The notes beneath the pieces were generated by a model. The model made no database searches, was not told where the DNA came from, and saw only the letters and a list, made by a program, of their open reading frames with translations. A stretch of DNA of 32,692 bases. It comes from a virus. Positions 12,071 to 18,536 of the stretch are shown piece after piece. The stretch's first letter is position 1; every line of letters begins with the position of its first letter. Where the stretch lies: positions 1-32,692 of IMG/VR virus record IMGVR_UViG_3300048589_000139. The stretch is one strand, 5' to 3'. A program made the position numbers and the translations under genes.

Positions 12071-12093
12071 TTAATAATCCGCATCAGCGCATA
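12071..12093. repeat. 23-bp direct repeat, copy 2 (matches 8211-8233)
   Basis: These are the last seven codons and stop of the XRE-type gene. They differ at one of 23 positions from 8211-8233, where no such gene is present. Confidence 0.7.
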
Positions 12094-12265
12094 TTACTCT
12101 ATCCAGATAGTTGATCGCCTCCTCATATTTGTCCGCATTCCACGGGCGTTTGCCGGTTAAGTAATCGCTGATTGTTGCCGGTCTAATATTCAGTTGCCTC
12201 GCAAGTTGTGCCTGAGTAATTCCGGCCAACTTCATTTTCCCTTTTAGTTGTTCTCTTAGATTCAT
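12071..12265 (-). CDS. XRE/Cro-type HTH transcriptional regulator (64 aa)
   Basis: The 64-aa protein is a single HTH_3 domain: GITQAQLARQLNIRPATISD (about 15-34) with the recognition helix followed by YLTGKRPWNADKYEEAINYL. It probably represses an early promoter as a dimer. A perfect 16-bp palindrome lies 12-27 bp upstream of its start, and the TACGA/TCGTA inverted repeat lies in P4 right behind it. Either could be its operator (inference). Its last 23 bases are repeated at 8211-8233. No C-terminal peptidase domain is present, so it is not a LexA-cleavable CI. Confidence 0.85.
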   Translation of the reverse strand: MNLREQLKGKMKLAGITQAQLARQLNIRPATISDYLTGKRPWNADKYEEAINYLDRVICADADY

Positions 12266-12276
12266 TTTTTAGTTGT

Positions 12277-12292
12277 TTTTAAACGTTTAAAA
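12277..12292. promoter_or_regulatory. 16-bp perfect palindrome, candidate operator
   Basis: TTTTAAACGTTTAAAA is its own reverse complement and lies 12-27 bp upstream of the XRE gene start. A perfect 16-bp palindrome directly before a Cro-type gene suggests an autoregulatory operator. No good -7 box is seen between it and the methyltransferase gene. Confidence 0.5.
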
Positions 12293-12329
12293 GTGCAAGT
12301 TTGTAGGTTTATATACGAGTTATAAGCAA

Positions 12330-13337
12330 TCAAAACAACCCGCTTTGAATAGCATCACAACGTTTATTTGACATTTCTACATACACAGGATTAATGTCGA
12401 ACCCGATAAAATTTCGTTTTTCTTTTTTTGCCATTGCACACTCAGTTCCCGAACCTGCAAACGGAACTAAAACCAAATCATTTTCACGGCTGCAAGTTAA
12501 AATTAAAGCCCTTGTTAATGTTTCAGGTTTCTGCGTTTCGTGGTCATAATTCTTTGTTATGTGTGCTTCTTGGTCAAATTTCATAACATCAAATAATTTC
12601 ATAAAGTTGTTAAATGGTCGCCTTAATTGTTCGTATTCCTGCCTTAATTGTTCGTATGTATAATTGAAATTACCAATATTATTATACATTTCTTCGCTCA
12701 AAAAATCAAATCTTGTAGCATGCTTTCCTGTTTTATAACTTGCTAATACTTTTGCACTTTCTATATTTTTTGCAATTTTTAAATCTAAAAAGCATTTTAT
12801 AAAATCTTCAATTTTGGCAGTTTCATTTATTTTTGAAATCAAACTACTAAATAAATCTTTATGTATTACAGTGCATTCGTTTACCTTTTCTTCATTGCTA
12901 TACATTAAACATCTTTCAGTTACCGGAGCAAAACATCTGAAATTTTCAACACCTTTTTTTGTTTGTCGATTAAATTCAATACAAAGGTTATTTTCCAAAT
13001 TAAAATACTTATCAAAAATAACCTGTTTATATGCTATTTTTTTAGCGTGTCCGTAAACAAATAAAGTTCCGTTATCTTTTAGCAGTCTTTTAAATTCCTT
13101 CGCACACAGCTCAACCCACGCCAAAAATTCTTCAAAACTATTCCAGATAAAATCAAAGTCGCCTTTTACTTCAAAATACGGAAAGTCTGCAATAATCAAA
13201 TTTACACTTTTATCGGGTAAATCATTTTTGAGAAAATCGCAATGATGAACCCGATTAGAAAAATGCTTATAACATATAATACCCGATAATTGCGGGTTTT
13301 GGTGCAAATTTGATACTTGGTTACTATTTATATTCAT
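12330..13337 (-). CDS. Beta-class DNA methyltransferase with variant DFPY motif
   Basis: The 335-aa protein has motif IV as IIADFPYF (DFPY at 51-54), KETQKP-like HETQKP at 266-271, the SAM motif PFAGSGT at 292-298 and GFDINP at 312-317. The order of catalytic then SAM motif is beta class. Family members normally read DPPY. Here the first proline is Phe, which may change or weaken activity. About residues 130-265 form a long insertion, a possible target-recognition region. It includes YEQLRQEYEQLRR, encoded by a 17-bp direct repeat (12620-12636 and 12641-12657, period 21). The gene looks more A+T-rich than its surroundings, hinting at separate acquisition. It is transcribed from P5 with the 64-aa gene. 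Confidence 0.85.
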   Translation of the reverse strand: MNINSNQVSNLHQNPQLSGIICYKHFSNRVHHCDFLKNDLPDKSVNLIIADFPYFEVKGDFDFIWNSFEEFLAWVELCAKEFKRLLKDNGTLFVYGHAKKIAYKQVIFDKYFNLENNLCIEFNRQTKKGVENFRCFAPVTERCLMYSNEEKVNECTVIHKDLFSSLISKINETAKIEDFIKCFLDLKIAKNIESAKVLASYKTGKHATRFDFLSEEMYNNIGNFNYTYEQLRQEYEQLRRPFNNFMKLFDVMKFDQEAHITKNYDHETQKPETLTRALILTCSRENDLVLVPFAGSGTECAMAKKEKRNFIGFDINPVYVEMSNKRCDAIQSGLF

Positions 13338-13367
13338 TTGTGCTAATTGATACGTTTATACTGTTTA

Positions 13368-13392
13368 AACCCGCAACTACGGGTATTTTTTT
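13368..13392 (+). terminator. Small rho-independent terminator facing the plus strand
   Basis: On the plus strand ACCCG-CAACTA-CGGGT (13369-13384) is followed after one base by seven T (13386-13392). The stem is only 5 bp. On the minus strand the hairpin is followed by TTTAAAC, a weaker tail. Since no plus-strand gene is present, it may stop antisense transcription or act weakly in both directions. Confidence 0.4.
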
Positions 13393-13393
13393 C

Positions 13394-13630
13394 GTTGGCA
13401 GCAATATTAAAACTACCGCCTATCACGAGTGAATGAAGTTACCCTTTTGGAATAAGTGCCTTTGACAACATTCCAATGACCATACAATTCAGCCCTAAGT
13501 TTATCCGACTTTCTTAAATCGGCAGGACTGACAATTTCAGATGATTGAATTTTAGCATCAATCTCTGCAAGTTCTTTGACTTTTAAGTCTATTTCTTCTT
13601 TTGTCATAATTCAAAAATACTGCTGCCAAC
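13394..13630. repeat. 10-bp inverted repeat bracketing the 64-aa gene
   Basis: GTTGGCAGCA at 13394-13403 and TGCTGCCAAC at 13621-13630 are perfect reverse complements. They enclose gene 13413-13607 with 9 and 13 bp to spare. Together with the hairpin at 13634-13709 they give this gene a cassette-like frame, similar in spirit to the repeats at 7486-8298. Confidence 0.55.
13413..13607 (-). CDS. Small charged helical protein (64 aa)
   Basis: The 64-aa protein (MTKEEIDLKVKELAEIDAKI...) is a charged helix in the first 50 residues and has a basic tail (KRVTSFTRDRR). No family is recognised. It is the first gene after promoter P5 and its upstream leader contains a strong hairpin. It is bracketed by a perfect 10-bp inverted repeat. 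A longer reading frame across the leader (13558-13749) is a shadow. Confidence 0.55.
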   Translation of the reverse strand: MTKEEIDLKVKELAEIDAKIQSSEIVSPADLRKSDKLRAELYGHWNVVKGTYSKRVTSFTRDRR

Positions 13631-13633
13631 AAT

Positions 13634-13709
13634 GTGTAACCGACAATAGGCACAGGCAGCGTTTGTGCTTTAGTCGGGGGTTTGTCAAGTGTGCCTACTG
13701 CGGTTACAC
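13634..13709. repeat. Long imperfect hairpin in the leader of the 64-aa gene (attC-like)
   Basis: GTGTAACCG (13634-13642) pairs with CGGTTACAC (13701-13709), and TAGGCACA (13647-13654) with TGTGCCTA (13690-13697). The two blocks are separated by 4- and 3-base internal loops, and the terminal loop is 35 bases. The ends read TAAC and GTTA, as in the attC-like repeats B and C. It begins about 10-15 bases after the start expected for P5, so it also forms the 5' end of that transcript. Confidence 0.6.
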
Positions 13710-13725
13710 TCAACGTTACAAAGCA

Positions 13726-13787
13726 CAAAGATACGATATATAAGAACATAAGTCAATAGGTAAACGCAATTTTAAGGTAAATTTAAT
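13726..13787 (-). promoter_or_regulatory. Promoter P5 with A+T upstream element
   Basis: On the minus strand TTG (13756-13754), 20 bp and TATCTTTG (13733-13726) match the Bacteroidota consensus. TCG precedes the -7 box as in P1, P3 and P4. The 20-bp A+T element at 13768-13787 is identical to that of P3 and lies at the same distance (14 bp). It sits directly behind the late-operon terminator, so it starts a new transcription unit with the 64-aa gene and the DFPY methyltransferase. Confidence 0.75.
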
Positions 13788-13793
13788 ACGCAT

Positions 13794-13823
13794 AAAAAAA
13801 GCCGGGGAAACCACGCCCCGGCT
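13794..13823 (-). terminator. Strong rho-independent terminator ending the late operon
   Basis: On the minus strand AGCCGGGG (13823-13816) pairs perfectly with CCCCGGCT (13807-13800) around an 8-base loop and is followed by a run of T to 13794. This 8-bp G+C-rich stem plus T-tract follows the last lysis gene by 20 bp. It separates the late operon from promoter P5. Confidence 0.9.
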
Positions 13824-13843
13824 AAACCACACACACCAGAAAA

Positions 13844-14347
13844 TTACTTAAATATAGCCACCAACCGAAGTATATAATAAACTATAAACAGCCCGGCAAT
13901 GATAGATAAGATTTTGTAAAACAACGGGACTTTGTTAGTCGTTACAACTGTCTGTTGTTGCTCTTTATAATATCGTTCAGCCCGCTCCCACGTGATCCGT
14001 ATTGCATCTTTGACCTCGAAGCCTATCAATGTATCGTTTTGACTTAATTCGTGGTACAATCGCCCCCGTTCAACCCACGCCCATGATTGAGCGAATGAAG
14101 TGGTAATGTGGTTCTTACGTGATTGAATTATGCCGTCTTTGATAATGACCGTATCGGTTGAATATTGAACCACGCCCGGGATATGAATATAAACGGTCGT
14201 ATCTCTGTACACCGTTTCAGTGGTTCGGATTATGCTATCCGTTCTGATCGTAACTATTTCTGGTGAAAATTTACGGATGCATCTTTCTTGAGTTACGCAA
14301 CCGGATAGCAGCGTAATCGACAAAATGAGTAAGATTAGGTTTTTCAT
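13844..14347 (-). CDS. Unimolecular-spanin-like lipoprotein
   Basis: The 167-aa protein starts MKNLILLILSITLLSGCVTQ, a lipoprotein signal with lipobox LLSGC (Cys17). A beta-rich ectodomain (about 20-100) and a charged helix (KDAIRITWERAERYYKEQQQ) follow. It ends in one membrane helix (FYKILSIIAGLFIVYYILRL) close to the C-terminus. An N-terminal lipid anchor plus a C-terminal inner-membrane segment is the u-spanin layout, which joins and fuses inner and outer membranes in the last lysis step. It overlaps the endolysin gene by ATGA and is last in the lysis cassette. Spanin function is inferred from topology and location. Confidence 0.72.
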   Translation of the reverse strand: MKNLILLILSITLLSGCVTQERCIRKFSPEIVTIRTDSIIRTTETVYRDTTVYIHIPGVVQYSTDTVIIKDGIIQSRKNHITTSFAQSWAWVERGRLYHELSQNDTLIGFEVKDAIRITWERAERYYKEQQQTVVTTNKVPLFYKILSIIAGLFIVYYILRLVAIFK

Positions 14348-14781
14348 AACTTGATATATTTCGTTTTACCGTTTACTTTCGTAGCCTTTAAAACCTGCCT
14401 GCGATTGCTTGCTATACTATAACTCACGTGCACCCATGCAGGCTCTTTATCATTCCCGAACTCCCATATAAGTTGGTCAAATGGTAGATTTTCGCGTATG
14501 TAATTAAACATTTCAACATTTCGCCCCTTGCACCTTATATCAACCGCCTCACCTCTTGTGTGCTGAGAATTAAACGCACCACCAACGGCACTATTGACCG
14601 CCTGCGATCTAAAGAATGAATTTATATAAATAGGTTCGTTGATAAACAACCTCAACGGCTCAAATACCCGCTCTGCAAGTTGAATCATTGCGCACTTCTG
14701 CTCATAATTCGGCACGTTTGGCAGGTGAACACTGGATCGTGTCGCCTCTTTAAAAGTAATATGTTCACTAATTTTGTCCAT
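14344..14781 (-). CDS. Endolysin, M15-family D,D-carboxypeptidase/endopeptidase-like
   Basis: The 145-aa protein shows the Peptidase_M15_3 pattern: a helical N-terminus (HITFKEATRSSVH), INSFFRSQAVNSAVGG (53-68), the zinc ligands H74-x6-D81 in SQHTRGEAVDI, and WVHVSY with H118. It cleaves peptidoglycan peptides. It has no signal peptide, so it depends on a holin. The holin-like gene is 2 bp upstream and the spanin-like gene overlaps its end by ATGA. Confidence 0.92.
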   Translation of the reverse strand: MDKISEHITFKEATRSSVHLPNVPNYEQKCAMIQLAERVFEPLRLFINEPIYINSFFRSQAVNSAVGGAFNSQHTRGEAVDIRCKGRNVEMFNYIRENLPFDQLIWEFGNDKEPAWVHVSYSIASNRRQVLKATKVNGKTKYIKL

Positions 14782-14783
14782 TT

Positions 14784-15341
14784 TTAAGAATTATTATCGT
14801 TGCCGTAACTGTTAATTTTGTCATTTACCTTTTTGGTGAAAATCCTGATGATCGTATCATAAACAGGGTTCTTTGTAATCTTTGAAAGGTTGGAAAGGAT
14901 GCTGGTCAATTCAACTGAGCAGATCAGCAAAACTGAAATATTTGCAATTGAAAAGTAATTGAGTGATCCACTTTCGAGAGGGGTAATTTGCAGTATGATT
15001 GTATCAAAAAAGAAACAAACGATTATACCCGTTATATATGCAACCAGCTTCTCAAAGGTTATCCGTAAGCGGCTGGATTCTATTGTCAGTAGCAAAGTTT
15101 TTATCCGCGATTGTGAAATATGACTAACCTTTTTGCACTGCTTTAACTGCATATGGTTTTGCCGGTACTGGTAATAAATAGATGTGATCAGATCAACAAC
15201 AAGCAAAAGAATAAGAAAATGAATGTACATTTTTAACGGTGCCAACATAGCAAGCCCGGCAACTGATAATTTTATAATCCAGTTCTGTTCCGAAATCATC
15301 AGAATTGTTTTATTTATTATTGCATTCAGGCTATTCAGCAT
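14784..15341 (-). CDS. Holin-family membrane protein
   Basis: The 185-aa protein has several hydrophobic segments: about 22-35, 38-58 (MYIHFLILLLVVDLITSIYY), 102-122 (ITGIIVCFFFDTIIL) and 130-148 (IANISVLLICSVELTSIL). A basic loop (about 58-95) with SSRLRITFEKL lies between. The pattern of Asp-containing second helix, S-S-x-x-R loop and S-V-E-L-x-S-I-L end resembles the phage holin_4 family of Bacteroidota phages. It should make the inner-membrane lesion that frees the endolysin coded next. Confidence 0.75.
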   Translation of the reverse strand: MLNSLNAIINKTILMISEQNWIIKLSVAGLAMLAPLKMYIHFLILLLVVDLITSIYYQYRQNHMQLKQCKKVSHISQSRIKTLLLTIESSRLRITFEKLVAYITGIIVCFFFDTIILQITPLESGSLNYFSIANISVLLICSVELTSILSNLSKITKNPVYDTIIRIFTKKVNDKINSYGNDNNS

Positions 15342-15353
15342 CTTCCCAATCCT

Positions 15354-15566
15354 TTAAAAATAGTTAGTAATTTGTCCCGTAAACAGCTCCCCATCCAGCG
15401 TAAGCGCAAGGATAAGGAGCGAAACCAATACGAGCATAATAACAGGCGACCATTTTAAAAACTTGTTGATTGACTTAGTGTTGCCTGTCGCAATCCCTTT
15501 AACTGCCACCCCCATAAAGTAGGTAACAACTGCAAGCGTGATTAATACAAATATGGTCGTGTACAT
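15354..15566 (-). CDS. Two-segment membrane protein, lysis-associated (70 aa)
   Basis: The 70-aa protein has two membrane helices, TIFVLITLAVVTYFMGVAV (about 4-22) and VIMLVLVSLLILALTL (about 42-57), separated by a short basic loop. It lies 12 bp before the holin-family gene. Size and topology fit a class II holin or an antiholin, but it could also be an unrelated membrane protein. Confidence 0.65.
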   Translation of the reverse strand: MYTTIFVLITLAVVTYFMGVAVKGIATGNTKSINKFLKWSPVIMLVLVSLLILALTLDGELFTGQITNYF

Positions 15567-15590
15567 CGTTCTAATTGTTTAAGAGGTGAA

Positions 15591-17237
15591 CTATTTTAAC
15601 AACTCATATAATTCTGATATTGTTACAATATCAATACCTATTGATTGAGCGTAGTCTATAATAGATGCCATTTGAGTAACTGATATAGTACCATCTAAAG
15701 CACCTCCCGCACCCGAATCTAAAATATTATGATAGCAAAGTACAAGTGCTTGTTTTTTTGATTTTGCAGTATCCATATATCCCTTTAGAATATTTAGAGT
15801 ATCCTCGTCAATATTACCAATCACCTTACGTGGAATCTGATATAATCCTGTACCCGTATCTGTAAATACAGTTGAACCGCCTAATGCCACAACGGCTGTT
15901 TTTCTTAATCCACTCGTTTTAATATAATCCTTTGTGGTTTGATTAAAGACAGCCTCAGGATAGGCAAAATGAACAGGGGTTGGTATTCCAATAGATGCGA
16001 ACTTATTATTTACGTTAGTAAATTCGGTAATTATTTCGTCTTCTGTTAATGTAGAAAATAAGGCATGTGTAAAGCTATGGCATTGCATATCCATACCATC
16101 ATTGTACATTTCTAATGCCTGTGCAGATGTAATAAATCCAGGTGTATCTATTGAATTTGAGTATAGATAAAAAGTACCTTTAACACCCTTAGCCTTGAAT
16201 AAGGGTAATCCATAGGCATAGACACCTGATTTACCATCGTCAGATGTTATTACAAGTTTGCCTTTGTTTAGTGGAGCATTCTTTTTATATAGATAATCTG
16301 TCACTATGGCATTATTAGATACACTTTCAGCAATATTCCTAACTATTAAATCTTTTAATTTAATATTTGAAAAACTTGAATTTTGAGCAAATAAACTACC
16401 AAGTGTTAAAGATGCCATATTCCCAGTTATACTGCCTGTATAAACAGTGCCATTGTTTATTTGAAACCAACTATTAGCACCATTCAAACAGAATTTTAAT
16501 ACCCCCCACGTATTGATGGACAAGTCAGTATTATTAATAGTACCACCCGCCTGTAACCTTGGCGTTGTGCCAACTTGCCATATATTTTTACCTACTTCAT
16601 TGTCATAAGCTAATACTATATCATATATTGTCCATGATATTTGTTTAAAATATAAATAAAATGTAACAGGACTATTAAAAGGCATTTCCGCACATTGTAG
16701 TGAATGTCCCGCCCCTGAAAAACTTATTCCATCTTCATTCCATATTGGTTGTTGAACTCCAACAGCTTGAAGTAGGTCATATAACTCACCCACTGTATTA
16801 GGGAATGTAACAATATTTCCATATTCGTTATTAAGCGGTTCTGGTTCTAATTGAGCATGATCGTAAAAAGCAACTGTATTGCCATCACTCAAAATAGTAG
16901 GTGCGTTGGTTCTTAAAGTTGCTATATTAGTAGATTCTGATTCAGCTCCACCCTTATAAGCAACAACCTTAAAATAGTAACGGGTGTAGGGTGTTAATCC
17001 TGTGGCGTTATAAGTAGCTGTTAAACCCAATACAGTTCCTTTTTCGGTAAACGTAATATTGTCCGTTGAAATATAAATTCTATGCCCTGTTTGAGCCGTA
17101 CCGTTAACAGTCCATGCAAGGTTAATCTGAACATCAGAAGCAACAGTTAATTCAAGTAAAGTTGGTGCTACTAAAACGTTCAACTCTGAGCCAATTGAAA
17201 CACCACCCTGAAAATACCCATATCCGTAACCAGCCAT
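15591..17237 (-). CDS. Tail/receptor protein with FN3, LamG-like and polysaccharide deacetylase (NodB/CE4) domains
   Basis: The 548-aa protein starts with a short Gly/Tyr-rich tip (MAGYGYGYFQGG). A fibronectin type III domain (about 24-110) follows, then a concanavalin/LamG-like beta-sandwich (about 115-310). The C-terminal part is a NodB-type deacetylase (about 325-548). Metal-site motifs are visible: TSDDGK (D333, D334), HSFTH (H387, H391), the AYPEA segment at 425-429, and the late LCYHN with H503. CE4 enzymes remove acetyl groups from chitin-, peptidoglycan- or capsule-type sugars. It lies between the capsid block and lysis genes and lacks a signal peptide, so a virion fibre or spike that trims the host surface polysaccharide is likely (inference). 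Confidence 0.82.
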   Translation of the reverse strand: MAGYGYGYFQGGVSIGSELNVLVAPTLLELTVASDVQINLAWTVNGTAQTGHRIYISTDNITFTEKGTVLGLTATYNATGLTPYTRYYFKVVAYKGGAESESTNIATLRTNAPTILSDGNTVAFYDHAQLEPEPLNNEYGNIVTFPNTVGELYDLLQAVGVQQPIWNEDGISFSGAGHSLQCAEMPFNSPVTFYLYFKQISWTIYDIVLAYDNEVGKNIWQVGTTPRLQAGGTINNTDLSINTWGVLKFCLNGANSWFQINNGTVYTGSITGNMASLTLGSLFAQNSSFSNIKLKDLIVRNIAESVSNNAIVTDYLYKKNAPLNKGKLVITSDDGKSGVYAYGLPLFKAKGVKGTFYLYSNSIDTPGFITSAQALEMYNDGMDMQCHSFTHALFSTLTEDEIITEFTNVNNKFASIGIPTPVHFAYPEAVFNQTTKDYIKTSGLRKTAVVALGGSTVFTDTGTGLYQIPRKVIGNIDEDTLNILKGYMDTAKSKKQALVLCYHNILDSGAGGALDGTISVTQMASIIDYAQSIGIDIVTISELYELLK

Positions 17238-17241
17238 ATTA

Positions 17242-17511
17242 CTACCCTTTTATCAGTGTGATTGTACCTGAAGTCAGGGTAATTGATGTTATCCGTTGAT
17301 CGCCTGCAAATGGGACGGTAATCAACGCCCCCGCTGGAACAGAGGCAGAACCAAAGGCAGTCGCCACCACAACAGGTTCACCATCCACCTGAGCCGCTGC
17401 GATAACAGCATCGGCATTTACGTAAAACCCGGCAAATGATCCGGTAACGGCCGATGTTCCATCGTTTATCAAAGTGCCGTAGGATGCGGCTATAAAATCC
17501 AAAGTTGTCAT
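17242..17511 (-). CDS. Small phage structural protein candidate (89 aa)
   Basis: The 89-aa protein is rich in Ala, Gly, Thr and Val (MTTLDFIAASYGTLINDGTS...TSGTITLIKG) and predicted all-beta. This is typical of small virion decoration or fibre-adaptor proteins. It lies between the capsid gene's terminator and the deacetylase tail gene, 4 bp before the latter. No specific family is recognised. Confidence 0.62.
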   Translation of the reverse strand: MTTLDFIAASYGTLINDGTSAVTGSFAGFYVNADAVIAAAQVDGEPVVVATAFGSASVPAGALITVPFAGDQRITSITLTSGTITLIKG

Positions 17512-17525
17512 ATTGTTTGTTTTTA

Positions 17526-17560
17526 CAAAGTTATAAAAAAGGCGGGCAATTATACCCGCC
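17526..17560 (-). terminator. Terminator after the major capsid gene, with possible restart promoter
   Basis: On the minus strand GGCGGG (17560-17555) pairs with CCCGCC (17546-17541) around an 8-base loop, followed by TTTTTT (17540-17535). It lies 26 bp after the capsid stop. Immediately after, TAACTTTG (17533-17526) fits the -7 consensus TAnnTTTG, but I find no TTG at the right distance. Partial termination would lower expression of the downstream tail and lysis genes relative to capsid. Confidence 0.75.
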
Positions 17561-17585
17561 CTTTAGCATTTAATTTATTAAACGA

Positions 17586-18497
17586 TTAAGCTCCCTGAAT
17601 AATAGGCACAACACCCATTTTGTCAGTTCTGCGATATTTACCACCGGCCATAATGGTCGATTCATAAGTACCACCGAAATAACCAGTTGCGGCCTCATTG
17701 ATCTGAGTATAGATATCAGTCATTGCCATTGATGTCATATTTTTGTTGACAAGCAGCGCAACGGCTTTATCAGTTGTAGTTCCAGCATCACCATAAGCAC
17801 GAACAACTCCGGCTGTGGTTGCGTAAACAACTGATGGAAGCATGATAATATTAACACCAAATAGGGTGTTGGTTGTTCCGGCTGTCAAGCCCGGTAAGTC
17901 AGCGCGGTAAGTTGAATAACCTAAATCGGTCATCAACTGCCAGTACATAACAGAGTCAATAATCAGGTGGCGATCTGTTACAGGTACTTTGTACTTGTCA
18001 AAGATACCCAACGCAGCTCTGAGGTCAGCACCAGTAAATGATTTACGTGTGGATGTTCCTCCAGGTGCGTGTGCAGGTGCATCTGCTCCGGTAGTTGCAC
18101 GATAGAGTCCAGATGTGTAATGATACTGACTGATAAGAATCTCGGAAGCAACACGCTCGCCAAGTCCCATCGTAGCATCCTTCAAAATACTTTCTGTTTG
18201 CTCGTATGAGTTCAGCGCACCATCTTTAATCTGAACCACAACCGGGCCAACTTCAAAGTTAGTCAATGAATACGAGTTATCGCTGTCAGTGCGCTTGGTA
18301 ACGGCTACCGGATATGTGTCGTTTCCTTTAGTAATCGTTGCGGCTGTACCAGCGTTAGGGATGTGAACGGTCGATACACCGCCACCAGTGTAAACAAACG
18401 CGCTATCATCTTTGATTGCGGTCTGAATCTGTTGTAATGTTGGTGTGAACAAGTTGTCTTCCACAATGTTCAACCAAACTTCTCTTGCTAATGCCAT
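17586..18497 (-). CDS. Major capsid protein
   Basis: The 303-aa protein begins MALAREVWLNIVEDNLFTPT and contains an N-terminal arm, an ITKGNDTYPV...VTKRTDSDNS region, a central helix (LKDATMGLGERVASEILISQ), and a late IDSVMYWQLMTDLG...LFGVNIIMLPSVV section typical of HK97-fold capsids in Bacteroidota phages. It follows the protease/scaffold and the decoration-like gene. A terminator directly after it fits high expression. Assignment to the HK97 fold is by pattern and context. Confidence 0.85.
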   Translation of the reverse strand: MALAREVWLNIVEDNLFTPTLQQIQTAIKDDSAFVYTGGGVSTVHIPNAGTAATITKGNDTYPVAVTKRTDSDNSYSLTNFEVGPVVVQIKDGALNSYEQTESILKDATMGLGERVASEILISQYHYTSGLYRATTGADAPAHAPGGTSTRKSFTGADLRAALGIFDKYKVPVTDRHLIIDSVMYWQLMTDLGYSTYRADLPGLTAGTTNTLFGVNIIMLPSVVYATTAGVVRAYGDAGTTTDKAVALLVNKNMTSMAMTDIYTQINEAATGYFGGTYESTIMAGGKYRRTDKMGVVPIIQGA

Positions 18498-18536
18498 TTT
18501 TGTTTGATTTTAGTGTTATTAATAATTGGTTGAAAA

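Noticed and set aside
12600-12660. Tandem repeat in the DFPY methyltransferase as a regulatory element
   Set aside because: The 21-bp period is exactly seven codons and encodes YEQLRQE-type repeats, so a protein explanation is enough.
13558-13749. 63-aa frame across the hairpin leader
   Set aside because: It starts upstream of the P5 start site and is explained by the structured leader.
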